Positions 12,385-26,485 of a stretch of 64,000 bases of DNA are shown in pieces (within the stretch, counting starts at the first letter, position 1; each line of letters starts with the position of its first letter). Source of the stretch: Paramecium sonneborni (lineage: Eukaryota; Ciliophora; Oligohymenophorea; Peniculida; Parameciidae); NCBI GenBank assembly GCA_905182985.1, contig CAJJDN010000061.1:212799-276798 (forward strand). The letters run 5' to 3'. Under the pieces are notes generated by a model, which had not been told where the DNA came from, did not search any database, and worked only from the letters and a program-made list of their open reading frames with translations. Position numbers and translations under genes: made by a program.

Positions 12385-14980
12385 ATGATTCAAAAAAAAG
12401 TTTCAGCTTCTTCCAAGGTGTAATTAACTATGATACTTTTACTAATATTCCATTTCATAAGGTAACTGACATCTTATGATTACCCAAAAGATCAATTTAT
12501 TATTTTAATGATGTCAAATTTTTTATTACAAGTAGCATTGGAGGTTTTATTTATTTACAGTAAGACTTTTTATCAAAGGACATTATAAAGTTTCTTCATA
12601 TTGATTAATGTAATTCTTTTTTAAATAGAATCTATTAAATATGGCTTTGAAAATGTAGATTCTAATTATTTGTTTATAATGATTTTATAGTTACTGGATA
12701 ACTCTTAAAATTAGAATAATAGAAAAGCTCTGTGGTAAATAATTTAAAAATGCATACTTTTAACACTTTTTTTAAGCTTCTCTTATTTCAAAGATGATAC
12801 AAAAGATTAAAGAATTGTTTTTTATTTATTTAGGATTTTGAATTAAAAATTAAATATAGCACTTTTTATTTTCTTATTGTATGAAAGTACAGAATGTAAA
12901 ATCTAAGAGTAAAAGTTTAATATTTTGTCCACTATTGACGAAAAAATGAATTCAAAATAAGAACCAAGTTAGAAAAAGAAAGTAAGTCAAAAAATTGATA
13001 CAAAAAGATCATCATTTTAGGATTTAAGTGAAATTGCAACTGAAAGGAAGTAAACATTCTATAAAAATTTATCATGTTAATCAATAGATCAAAATTTATT
13101 GTTAGATATCTTATCTGAAGCAGTAATTATTATAAAATTTGAAAAATCAGAAGATCCATATACTTATAAACCTAGGATTGATTATTAAAATTAAATAAGC
13201 AAAGCTATGTTTTAAAAAAGTAATTAAGAACTCCTATTATTTTTCGAAAAAATATAAAGTGAAGTTCTGAGTGATGAATCTCCTGTTAATCCAAGAAGCT
13301 CTTTATTATCATTTTAGAGTTTGGCTTAATAACAATATAAAAATATGAAAAGATCTTCTAAATTTAACCCTTAACAATATTTTATAACTGATACTAAATA
13401 AGATTTAAAATCAGGAGGACTTCCTTCTTAATCACCAAGACTAAGATCTTTAACTACTTAAGTAAAATTAATAATTATATTATAGTTAAATACTGTTTAT
13501 AAATGTTTACTCTATGTATTCAATACAAAGAGATTAAGATTTGAAATAAATGGAAAAGTAGAAGCAATGATAATTGAAACAAATTTTGAAATAGAAAATC
13601 TAAAAAAAACTGCTGAAATTATCATTACAATAGGAAGTGAAGATTCTCTTCTTATGATTGCCAGAGATGTAGTTCATAGAAAAAACATTAAGGAACTTTT
13701 CGAAATTAATTAATCCAAATCAAAAATGTTGTCTTTTGTCAGTCATGAGTTTAGATCTCCCTTAAATGTTATGATAAATTTACTTGAAAAAATTAAAAAA
13801 GATATTAGTATAAATAAAATTGTATCATAACAACTTTCAATAGTTTTAGAGAATTCATTTTATATGCTAAATTTATCTAATGATTTACTTGACTTAGCAT
13901 AAATAAAAAATGAAACTTTTAGTTTAAACTTAAAAACAATAGATTTAGTTTAGTTAGGGGAAGAATGCATTAAAATGTTTTAATTGTAGGCAGAATTGTC
14001 AAATATTTAAATAACAATTAAAACTAATATAAAACCATTATTTATATATACTGATAAAAATCGTTTAAAATAAATACTCATAAATCTTCTTGCAAATGCA
14101 ATGAAATTTACAAAAGTAGGAACTATATCAATTGCAATAATATAAAAAGGATTATTGGTAGAGGTTGGTGTAGAAGATACAGGAGTTGGAATACCAGTAT
14201 AAGAATAATCTAAACTTTTTAAAGCTTTTTGTAAAATAAAAGATAGTGATCATTAAAAATTAAATGAGTAAGGAGTTGGATTAGGACTTGTTATAAGTAA
14301 TAAAATAGCATAACAATTATCTTTTGATAGTTAAGGATTAAAGGTTATTTCTAGAGATAGTACTTAATTAAATCATGGATCATATTTTTATTTAATATTG
14401 AAGATTAAACAATTCCATTAAAAAATATATTTATCATAGATTAAGCAAATTGAAAATAATGATAAAGAATCTCCTTAATTAGATAAACATGCATAATTAA
14501 CATAGTTCAGAATGACATTTAATAAAGATTTAAACTCATTTGCTGATGATTAAAAATTTTCAGATAAGGTTGCTTGCCAACATATATTAATAGTTGATGA
14601 TAATATATTTAATTTAAACATCTTAGAAATGTAGATAAAATAATTGTAAATTATTTTTAATAAATATTAGTACAAATACATAAATTGATAAAAGATTTAG
14701 TGGAATAGAAGCAATTGAATCTGTGAAAAATAAGAAGTGTAATTAAAATTGTTCTGGATATTAAGCAATTTTCATGGATATGGAAATGCCTGGTTTAGAT
14801 GGAATTTAAGCATCTGCTTAAATATTAAAATATGATAAAAATATCAAAATATTCATAGTTTCTGGATATGAAAAAGATCATTTTAATGAAGAGAACCTAA
14901 AAATTGGAATAAAAGATTTTATTGCAAAACCAATCTCTTAAGAAGCTATATAAAAGATAATTTTAGAGAATCATTTGTGA
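12385..14980 (+). CDS. Hybrid histidine kinase with multi-helix membrane N-terminus
   Basis: 848 residues, two introns (24 and 25 nt). Six hydrophobic helices (about residues 15-190) anchor it. No extracellular sensor domain is seen. A Ser/Gln-rich linker follows, then HisKA with the phospho-acceptor His near residue 446 (SFVSHEFRSPLN). The ATPase has an N box (NLLANAMKFT), G1 (VEDTGVGIP) and G2 (GVGLGLVIS). The C-terminal receiver has VDDN, Asp near residue 782 (FMDMEMPGLDG) and the conserved Lys (FIAKPIS). All catalytic residues are present, so an active phosphorelay protein is expected. ATG 12385 is supported by co-linear alignment of the whole membrane region with the paralogue at 49021-51627, which also shares both intron sites. 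Confidence 0.93.
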
Positions 14981-15011
14981 TTTTTAAGCTAGTGAAAATG
15001 TAAAGTATTTA

Positions 15012-15920
15012 TCAAACTTTATTTTTTAAATTTCTGGCTAACATTTCTTATTCTTTAGATTTATTTATTCTTCTTCTCAACTCTTCTTATTTAGGATCAG
15101 TGATCTTTTCCTTAAATAATTCAGGATATACTATAATTATTGATTTATTATACATTACATAATTTTGCAATCATTTTATCTTCTTTTACAAAATCAGATG
15201 TTGTTTTTATTTTAAAAGGAAATCTGCCTTTTGTGTTAAAAAATTATTTAATAGGTGTTGGTAACTAATATAAATGAGTATAATTACTTTAAACATCTCT
15301 AATTATTATTATTCTTCTTTTAATATTTATTCAATCTCTTTAATAGATCTACAATTAAAATTAGACCTTTGAGGTTTGTTGTAACTTTTATAATCATAAG
15401 ATTTAGAATCAAATAGATTGCTCATTTCTTTAAAATGTTATTCATTGTTTAAGTCTAAATTCTGTACATTCTAAATTGATTATATTTGTTCTGGTTCAAG
15501 AAGACTTTAGTAATTTGAAATACCAGTTGTATTTTTAACTTAAGGTTAATTCTTCTAAAATGAAACTGGAAATACAAATTATTTTTCTCTTTATGTTTAT
15601 GATAGAAATGATTTATTTGTCGTTGTAAAATGTTCTAAATTAGGAAGTTCTTTAGGACGAGGACATTGAGAATACCATAAAAATTTATTACCTTTAGGAG
15701 TATAAAATGTAAATCTAGATTATAATGATTTTGCTTTAGCAGGTAAATAAGATGGTTTTAGAGCCAACTTTAATCTTTGTTTAAATCCAACTCGTCCTGT
15801 TAAAGAAGGATCAAATTCTTTAATATATTCTCCAGTTTTGTAAACTCTCTACTTTTCACCTGTGTGATTGTTTATTAAGTAAAAATTATTAGAGTCTTAA
15901 TCATTCCAAAATGAGATCAT
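15012..15920 (-). CDS. Hypothetical protein, basic, three exons
   Basis: 285 residues, two introns (23 and 28 nt). The N-terminus MISFWNDQDSNNF is followed by PSLTGRVGFKQRLKLALKPS and FYTPKGNKFLWYSQCPRPKEL. A Gln/Asn-rich middle precedes a basic C-terminus (LRRRINKSKEQEM). No membrane helix and no recognised domain. It could be a structural ciliary or cortical protein, but nothing shows this. Its ATG lies 27 bp after the stop of the kinase gene on the same strand; the two were separated because a TGA closes the kinase frame at 15950-15948 and a good ATG follows. Confidence 0.7.
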
Positions 15921-15947
15921 TTTTATCGATTATAAATTATATAATAA

Positions 15948-17508
<1,561 letters not shown>

Positions 17509-17528
<20 letters not shown>

Positions 17529-19324
17529 TATAATTAATGATTATATCTTAGATTGATGCAGCCAACAACTACAGTTCTTCTTATTTTATCTACAGTAATT
17601 CTTCATAAGTTCTCTTTGTTATTTCTAATTATTTATTCATTAATGAAGATTAGTTTATAGATACTTTCTTTTTCTTCTTCATTCTAAGTTATTCCTCAGT
17701 TTTTTCTAATCTTTATTATGTTTCTTCCATTTATGTTTTTATCTATGGAAATTCTACTAGTTATTTATCTAACAAAGCTATTTTTTGTAAAGATTACTCA
17801 AATTAACTTCTTATTACATTATTATCCTAATATGAATATCCTTACAAATTACTTCAATTAAATTTAATACTTTATCCTTTGCCTCTTATAATTCTTACTC
17901 ATATTTAAATTATTCTACAAAAAACTATTCTAATTTTATTTGTAATTCTTTCATTTCCTTTTATAATTGATTCTATCTCTCCTCATATAATGCTTTCTCT
18001 GCTAACAAATCACTGCATTAAGTCTTCCAAAATGATAATTATGATGATAATATCTCTTCATCAAAACTAGAATCCTATTTCTTTATTAATAAAGAACAAT
18101 CATAATTATCATCTGTTTATGTATGTACATCTAATTTAAGCTTTTAATCCCCTTCTATTAAATAATTTGATTTTGTTATCAATTAAGATAATTCTAATCC
18201 AAGATTTCTTTTTGGAGTAAAAATTCCACTAAAATTTCTTCTTTCTTCTCCATCATTTAGAGAATGTAACATCACTGAACTATTTTCCAATTACGATTAT
18301 TCTGTTTTATTATGTAAATTATGTTCCAAATCAATTATTTCTTATTTCAACTTAAATATCTCTTATTCTCTTAATTTCAATTATCTACTCAAAGATTCAT
18401 TCTCCGATCTAGCTTTTGAAATATCAAACTCTTATTAACTTTATATTTTTTAATTCTATTTTTGTAACTATTTTTGTTAGTCTAATTTTTATTACAATTA
18501 AGTGACTTTATTACTCAAATCAATATTTTCTTCTTTTAACTTTGAATTCTATTTCAAGTTTTCTTTATTTTTAGCTTATTCCTAAAGAGATTCAGATAAT
18601 TAACTTTTCAATTATTCACAATATTTTTCTAATTTTTACATTTATGTATATTTTCTATATCCTGCCTCTAATTTATTCCTCAAATCTTTTACTATTTCAT
18701 CATGTACATCTTTTTCTTGTTATTAATCATTTTTTAAAGTTTCTATAATTAATTACATTCCTTTGATATCATCAATTCTATTTTAAATGTACTCACAAAC
18801 TTCACAAACAGAATTAGTTTATGTAGTTTCATAAATTTGATTTAAATCATCATTTAAAGAATTTATTGTCTTTTATCGTGTTTCTAAATCTGCTTACACA
18901 ATTTCAATATCTTCTTGCCACTTTTTTTTCTCCAATTCATACTAATCTTTAAAAAGCATTAATTCTTAATTTAATTTCTGATTTTCATATTCTAACTCTT
19001 CAAATTTTCTTAATACTTCATCATTAATTTTTGAATCTTGATCTAAAGATAAAGTAGACTATTCTTCTTAAATTAACTTTAACAGAATCATTTATGTTTC
19101 CTAATCCAATTACATCATTAATTCAACCAATTCACTTGAATATGAAGAATTAATTATTGCTTTTAAGAGAGTTACCATCTAATATTTTAAGAATTATTTA
19201 ATACCATTTCTAAAATACATTAGTCATTTCTATTTTTTACAATCTAAAGAAAATTTGGTTTTTATTAAAGTTTTAGTTTGCTTTCAAATGCATTCCATAA
19301 TTCCTTCATTAGTTTCATTTACAT
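17509..19324 (-). CDS. Long coiled-coil protein
   Basis: 587 residues, two introns of 26 nt. After a short globular start (MQMKLMKELWNAFESK...) almost the whole protein is heptad-repeat coiled coil rich in Gln, Glu, Leu and Lys. A break near the middle is more polar (NFSGIFTPKRNLGLELS and LDVHTQTDDNYDCS). A CEVCEY motif occurs near residue 190. There is no motor or membrane segment. Coiled-coil proteins of this kind are common in ciliate basal bodies and cortex, but no specific role can be assigned. The last 20 bp overlap the kinase start at 17528. Confidence 0.8.
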
Positions 19325-19605
19325 TTCCCAATTTTCACTTTATTCCAATTAAATATCTATTTAAAAACTTTATTAAAATAATTGCTTATACATGTGATAT
19401 AACATTTATTATAGAGCAACTCCAGAACTAAAATCCTATAGTTGGTTCAACTTAGGCTGAATAAATTAAAATGAGTTAATCTATTTAGATTCTTAATCTT
19501 ACTAAATTTAAAATAGATGAAGTCTGCTTATGATGTTTACTATTCATATAAAATAATTATTGAATTAATTTTCAAAATAAAACTATTAATTATTTATCTA
19601 TATTA

Positions 19606-20167
19606 TCAATTAATGAAAAGTTCAGGGTTTCTCATATGATAATAAGGTTTTGCAATTTTCATTGATCCATGCAACATCACAAATAAATATATTGGTCTTA
19701 ATAAATATCTTATATAAAAAAACAATTAGTAAAAGAAACTTTACCAATTTTCTTTAATAACTTCTGCAATAACCGAATTAGTTGTAGTATTAGTCACAAA
19801 TATGGCTACTCTTTCAATAACAACTAATATTAGCATTAATCCACTGATCAAAAAAACATATAAAAAATCCCTTAATTTTAAATTTATCTTACTTGACTAA
19901 AAGTTTAATCATTCCTAATTTAAGTGGTTAAGTTTGCCACATTAAAGTACAAAATAACACGAATATTATTCCAATTATTATGATATGAAGAGCACTCATC
20001 CATAATATTTAAGTTTCACCCTATTTAGTATCTTATGAAATTTGATTCATAGTTGATGGTTCAATAAATGATGACCAAATCAAATCAAAAATTAAAAATA
20101 CATAAAAGGCTCCTAATTTAATATATAGTGCTCTTAATTCTGACTATAAACTTTATTAAATAATCAT
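19606..20167 (-). CDS. Small four-helix membrane protein
   Basis: About 168-179 residues. A 22-nt intron is required; a second 36-nt intron is possible but in frame, so it may be retained coding. Four hydrophobic helices are seen: AFYVFLIFDLIWSSF, LHIIIIGIIFVLFCTL, FLYVFLISGLMLILVVI and PIYLFVMLHG. The loop between the first two is polar (MNQISQDTKQGET). No family recognised; the size and helix count would fit a tetraspan membrane protein. 281 bp without a gene separate it from the coiled-coil gene. Confidence 0.7.
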
Positions 20168-20910
20168 TTTTACTCTCTCATTTATTTTATCAATTTTAAA
20201 TTAATTAATAAGAATTAATATTTCAATTAAGAAGAAAAATAATACAATCAAAACATTTTTATTTAAGTTTAAATGAAAAAATTTCATTCAGGCTCTTGCC
20301 AATTAATATGCAATTAATTCAAAAGGCAGAGGTTTTCAATAACAAATTTTCTTTTTTTTTTCGAAACTTTCGCTCTCAACTTCTATTGAAATTATCAATT
20401 AAAAATTTTTAATATAGTAAAATTTTGTTTCTTGAAAGTTGAATCAAATTTTCATTCCCTAATATAGTTCATACTAAATAACTAAATAATTACTACGTAA
20501 AAAACACTAAGAAAAGAGAAGATATCCTAAATTTTTATATTAAATACCATATATAAGATATAAGAAAGCTTCTTTTTGATTTAAAAACACTTAAATAAAT
20601 TGTAATTATTTATACTTTTTATTGAAATTTTTTTTTTAATAAAACTTATTATTCACTTTTATCATAAATTTTCAAACTCAAGCAATTTATTAAGAATATT
20701 TTTCTGATTAATTTCACCCTTTTTGATTTAATACTATTTTATAACTCAAAAAATTTTTTTTTTTCTCTTGTTGTCATATATTTTGTACTAAATAGTAAAA
20801 TCTCATAATTTGAACTAATTACTTAACTATATGTGATTAATTGTTGACTTTATTAGAGATAATTTTAAATTAAGCAGTTCTTGATGATAATTTATTTTTA
20901 ACAAATAAAA
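20168..20910. other. Intergenic, nothing recognised
   Basis: Very A+T-rich, long T runs, many TGA. It separates two divergent genes (minus at 20167, plus at 20911), so it holds their promoters. No motif named. Confidence 0.6.
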
Positions 20911-21240
20911 ATGATTAATGCAAATTTTCGAAAAGCTTAAAAAAAAAGACCAAAAAGTTAAGCTGTTAATCGACCTCAAACTTCTAATTCTAACGAAAGA
21001 AAGACATATACAGAATAAAAATCATTCGATCTGCATACTTGGGTAGATTTTGAAGATCAAATCAGAAAAATGGCAATTAAAAGTTTTCATTCATCTATTG
21101 AGCATAAGCCAAAATTGCTGAAAAAATAAATCCCCAATCAAAAATAATAATTGTAAGCTTAATTTAGAGAATTGATAAAAGACGTCCTTTAAATGAACTT
21201 GAGAAATGATCTATATAATAAATTATCAAAATTTATTTGA
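20911..21240 (+). CDS. Small basic protein of unknown function
   Basis: 109 residues, single exon. It begins MINANFRKAQKKRPKSQ, has an aromatic/acidic stretch (FDLHTWVDFEDQIRKMA), and ends in an amphipathic helical segment (LQAQFRELIKDVLQM). Composition is clearly different from the flanking A+T-rich DNA, which supports a real gene. No signal peptide or membrane helix. No family recognised. Confidence 0.65.
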
Positions 21241-22589
21241 TTATTATATTTATTGTTATTAGTTATTAATAAGTATCTAAAAGTTTTAGTTGTTTCTTTT
21301 TGTGATTGTTAAACATATTAAGATTCCTGTTTAATCAGAATTAGAGTTTCGCTTTCATTATTATCAATCTGACTTATTGATTGGAACAATGATTTGCTCT
21401 TTTTTTGAAAGTTCTATATTTAAAATTATTATCAGTTTTGATTCATACACTTACCACTTAATAGACATTTGATATGATTTAGAATAATGAAAATTTCAAA
21501 ATCATTTGCAAAATTTTCTTGATAGAAATAAGAAAAAAATATAAAAAAGAAGTTCATTTTTTTTTGAAAAATTTAAGAATATATAGAATTTGAACAATTG
21601 ATTGATTGAGAGCTTTGTTTTAAATAGAATAAACAATATAGAGAGGAAAATTAAAATTTTTTCTAAATCAATTTTTTATTATTAATTAACAAATATTTTG
21701 GCTGAAATGAAGTGATATAACTTATAATTTCTTGAACATTTCAAAAATGAAGCATGTTTTTAATAAATTTCTCGTATTATATTGAATATTGGTGATATTT
21801 AATTTAGAAAATTATACTTAGAAAAAATTTAATTTGATTTGAAGAAATTGATTGGAAAATTTTCTCCTTTATCTAAACTTTCATATAAATATAAAAAATT
21901 ATGAAAAGTTTTTAAGATACAAAAGATTTTAATTAAGAGATATGAAATCAGATTATTTTAATAATTATATATTAATTAATTTATAATTAATATATAATTA
22001 GTATATATTAATGATATTATGTCAATATAAATTAATGTATGATAAGTGATATAACTGAAATTTTATATGTACGGATTCACTCTTTTTTGTTTGTATTTCA
22101 AATTATTACGATCTCTTAGCTTACCCTAAAGCCTAATTCAATTAGGATGTTGTCTTTTTCCTTAAAATCGTAATTCTTTTGGAAAATAATTAAAAAAAAA
22201 GCAGCATCTCATAGCAACGTGCTAGGGATGCTAATTGTTAATTAAATAAGTGTATTACTAAGGTCTCGTTTCGATTTTGAATAATTAAGATTTTTGTTAA
22301 CTAAATATTATACAATCAGATTGGTTAGAGAGGAAGGAATGCTTGAGAAAGAGATAGATATTTAAATTCCATAGATAATAAGCAAGAAAAATTGACAAAA
22401 TGTAATGTTTTTAACCAAAGATGGCTATATAAGAAAAATTTTATTTTAATTAATGAGAAAAAATATATAAAATGTGTATTATATTCAAATTTTAATTTAT
22501 GTCAAAGAAATTAATGTAATTTGAAATTTTGATTTACCTGTAGCAGTATAAAACTGGATTTATAAAAAATATGATCATTAATAATAAAA
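21241..22589. other. 1.3-kb gene-free region upstream of the surface protein
   Basis: No protein-coding pattern on either strand. The stretch 22060-22240 is markedly richer in G+C than its surroundings and holds two inverted repeats (listed separately). The rest is A/T runs. Confidence 0.55.
22131..22232. other. Two short hairpins in a G+C-enriched patch
   Basis: CCTAAT-TCA-ATTAGG at 22132-22146 is a perfect 6-bp stem with a 3-nt loop. AGCATC at 22203-22208 pairs with GATGCT at 22227-22232, with an inner GCA/TGC stem around ACG. They could be part of an unannotated small RNA or a regulatory structure. No snRNA, SRP or telomerase RNA signature was found. Confidence 0.3.
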
Positions 22590-23480
22590 ATGAATAAAAC
22601 ATTACTTATTTCTGTTTGCCTTCTTAGTATAACTACTGCAGTGACTGTTGACAGGTCAGTACGTTGTGATTGTTCAGAACTTGATTAAAATGGTTGTGGT
22701 AAAGCTCTAAGTTGGTGCATATGGAATACAAATGATAAAGAATGTGAGGAATGGGATTTAGAATGTGAGGATTTTTCAACATCAGCTTCTTGTGATGTTG
22801 TAAGTGGATGCAAATGGTAAGATTCCTTATGTAAAGAATGGGATCCAGAGTGTAAAGATCTTACAACTTCAGCAGACTGTAAGAAAGCTAGTGATTGTTA
22901 TTGGAATAAAAATAATGCTTGTGCTTCATTCTCAAAATGCGATGACTATGCTGAGGATAACTGTCCTTATAGTAAAGAATGTACAGTATCATCTGGATCT
23001 TGTGTTGCTGTAACATATGTAACTTGTTCATCTCAATAAAGTGGAACATGCTCAGGATACTAATCAAACACTCAATATTGTGCTTTGGATAATAGTAATA
23101 GTTGCAAGGCAGTGAGTTACTCTGGTAGTTGTTCTGATTACAATGATTTCACCAATATTTGCAACTAAACTGATGGATGTTTTCATGAGGGATAAACTTG
23201 TCGTTAAAGAAAATGTGCTGACTAAAATACCTCAAATGAATGTAGGCGTATTTCTTTAGGTGATAAAAAATATCAATTATGTTTTTGGAAAGATAATAAT
23301 GCCTGTGTTGATGCTACTGATACCTCTGGTTTAACAGAAGAAACCTGTTATAGTTCAACCTACTATAATTACAAGTGGGAGAGTGGTAAATGCGTAGAAT
23401 GTGAAGACTTAGTAGACGTTGATTCAGATAGTAATGGACTCATTATAGGAGCATTTGTTCTCTTATCTTTATTTGCATGA
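22590..23480 (+). CDS. Cys-rich secreted surface protein, probable GPI anchor
   Basis: 296 residues in one exon. A signal peptide (NKTLLISVCLLSITTAV) is followed by about 250 residues with some 36 cysteines in loosely repeated blocks: C-x-W-x8-C units (KECEEWDLEC, LCKEWDPEC), then CSSQQSGTCSGYQSN and similar. The C-terminus is Asp/Ser then a hydrophobic tail (GLIIGAFVLLSLFA), as expected for GPI attachment. The spacing of Cys recalls the periodic Cys blocks of Paramecium immobilisation/surface antigens, but the protein is far shorter. It stands alone between two 1.3-kb gene-free stretches. Confidence 0.85.
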
Positions 23481-24863
23481 TAGCATATTTTATTTGGATA
23501 GCATTATAGATATTTTTTATTATTTTTTTATTCAACTATTTTTAAAAACTAAAATAATTCCATTATCATATTTCTGCCAAACTTTTTAAAATAAATTATA
23601 TATATTTATTTATTTATAAATTATAATAAATAAAATTTCAAAAAATTAATATCAACTAAAGCTTTTTGTATGCTAACCTAATATATAATATGTAAAAATA
23701 AATTATCAAATCATTCAATTATGATCATTGTTAATTTCTAAAATCATTCGAATATCATTAAATGTAGGTATTAGTTAATATCGTTTCGTTTTCTTCACAA
23801 AAGTTAAATAAATATACCAAGAAAAATTTTAATAATTTATTATTATTATTTAATTTTATAGAAATCATTATAATAAATAAGAATTATACTTTTCATTGTC
23901 TTCTAAGTATCTACAATTTATTGTTGAAGTTTAAAATAAATTCAATCCAAACTAGATCAAAATTTTAATTTCTCTAAATAGCTTAATTTAATAAGATGAA
24001 TTAATATATTCCATATTTAGCATTTGTGATAGCTGTAACAAAATTTAAAATTAGATTTAATGTTGATTTAGGTATAATGAAATGGATTACTTTTAAGAAT
24101 TTCGTAGGCTTAGACTTTTTGTGTAAAAAAATTAGCATATCCTTTTGATATTATTTGAATCTAAAGATAAAAATGGATTGATGTTAAAAAATGATTAATT
24201 GTTTGATAAGCATAAATAAATTTATTTCTTAATTTTTTAAATAACTAAATAAGTATAATCTTTTTATATGAATTTCTATAAATTTTAAGGGTGATATTTC
24301 TATCTTTTGAAAGAAACAAATAAAATATTATACTAAAATGTGATTATTAATAAAATGAAACTTAATAAAGATTTCTTAGTTAATCATCAATTCTTTAAAA
24401 TATTAATAAATTATTTTTAAAGTTTAGCAGTATGAGAAATTTTTGATTTTTACATTTATAGCTGTTTAATATATTTTGTAAAATTCATTAATATGAAGTC
24501 AAAAATTATTTTGTCATTTATTTTATTTATAATGTTTCTGGTGATTGAATGAAGATAATTTGGAAGAACTCTCTTGTAAAGAACAAAATTTTATTAATTT
24601 ATGTATCATAACACTGGCTTAGATAGTTATAAGACTTTTAAAGACTTTTAAATAGTTTTAAATGATTATGAATGTAAAGGAATTATTGATAAAAGGTAAT
24701 TTATAATTTTTACAAAAGGAATAAATTATGATTATTTATTTTATTAAATATAAAAAAACTTATAAGGTTATAATTTAAAAAATTTTATAATGAGAAATTA
24801 AATGTTATTCGAATATTATGAGTTAGTTAAATAAACAAAAATTTGAATTAAATTGTAAACAAA
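23481..24863. other. 1.4-kb gene-free region
   Basis: Dense TGA in all plus frames and no minus-strand coding pattern. Only A/T-rich low-complexity sequence was seen. Confidence 0.6.
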
Positions 24864-26446
24864 ATGCAATCAAACAAAGGGCATAAGTTAGATGAATTAC
24901 TTACATGTTTTATATGTCTATCAAACTTAACGAATCCTCATATATGTCCATGTTGTTCAAAATTATGCTGTTATACTTGTATTACAAAATGGTTAACAGA
25001 GAACAGGCAGGTTTATAAGTTTGTTCTTAATTAGAATAGTGTCCACATTGTAGATCTTCTTTGAGAATTTAATAATTAGTAAATTGTAGATTTTTAGAGG
25101 ATATTGTTGCATAAAATGATCCATGTCCCCTCCATAATGCTCAATTATAATATTATTGTGTAACATGTGCACATCCAATATGTTCTGAATGTGCAATGTT
25201 TTCTGCACATAAAATGCATGAGTTTGAACATATTTAAAAGGTTTTTGATTCAAAAATAAAAGATGTGAAAACAAAAATTGAAAATGTATAAGAGTAATTA
25301 AAAAGTTTAAAACATTCAGCAATATGTATAGATGAATTAATGGATGAATTGAATCGTAGTAAAGATGAAAGGGTTTAAGAGATTTAAGCATACACAGAAT
25401 AACTTTTATAAAAATTAGAATAAACTCATACAGCAAGGATGAGTAATTTATAAATGTAAAGATAAAGATTAAATGATAAAATAGTAATAGCTTCTGCAGA
25501 ATTGGATAATATTTAATAATAAATAAAAGGATCTTAAAAAAGTAAAACAATAATGACAGCACAAGAGTTATTATAAAGAATAGAATAAGTAAATGTCGAA
25601 CCAGAATAAATTGGTGGTATACCAATGAATTTTTAATCTGAAATAACTCCTCAATATGTTTGTGATACTTTTGAATTAATTAATTTCAATCAAAGTGAAG
25701 AAATAGTATATTCTGATCATTTAATAACAAATGGGATAAAATGGAGATTGAAGATTTATCCACATGGAAATGGGAATGCTAAAAATATATATATTTCTAT
25801 ATTTTTAGAAATGGATTCTAAATATTCAGATATTAGAAGATATGAATATAAGATAGAAATGATAAATTAAAAAAATGGATAATCTGTTATAAGAGAATTT
25901 GCTAGTGATTTTGAAGGTGGAGAATGTTGGGGATATAATCGATTTTTTAGAATAGATTTATTATAGAAAGATGGATTTTTAGTAAATGAAAAACTTTTGT
26001 TTAAATATTATGTAAGAGCTCCCAATTATTATATTTAATTTTTGGATATGCAAAGATATATTAAATAATTAGAATCATAAGTTAGCATATAATAAACAAC
26101 TAGAAAAATTGAATAACAATCATCAATTTAAAAATTAAAAGAGGAAATAGAATAATATGCAGAAAAGATAGAATAATTAGAATAATCATAACCAAGTAAT
26201 AATTCAGAAATTTAAGAAAGTGAAGAGGATCATCTTCAATTACAATAATTGGATGAAGAAAGTAGTTCATCTAGTAATCATTCAGATTATTATTTTGATG
26301 GTTAATTTTAAGAAATACCAATTTCATAAGAAAGTTTACCTGTAAGAAGAAATCTTATATAGAAATTCAATTAATCGAGCTTAGTTAATACATCTTAAAA
26401 TCTAAGAAGTCCCTTATCAGAGTTTAGTGAAAATTTATATTCTTGA
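24864..26446 (+). CDS. TRIM37: TRIM37-type E3 ubiquitin ligase (RING, B-box, coiled coil, MATH)
   Basis: 517 residues, one 29-nt intron (25011-25039) that falls inside the RING. The RING reads CFICLSNLTNPHICPCCSK..., then CCYTCI..WLTENRQ and CPHCR. The B-box begins DPCPLHNAQLQYYCVTC. A coiled coil follows, then a MATH/TRAF domain (SDHLITNGIKWRLKIYPHG ... GGECWGYNRFF ... LLFKYYVRAP). The long acidic Ser/Gln-rich C-terminus is also seen in TRIM37 proteins. TRIM37 controls centriole duplication and pericentriolar material in animals; in a ciliate a role at basal bodies is a reasonable guess. Confidence 0.92.
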
Positions 26447-26485
26447 ATTAATTGCTTTATAATATAATATATAATATTAAATATT

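Noticed and set aside
24993..25625. Long minus-strand open frame
   Set aside because: It is antisense to the TRIM37 coding exon, Leu/Ile/Tyr-rich, and has no domain.
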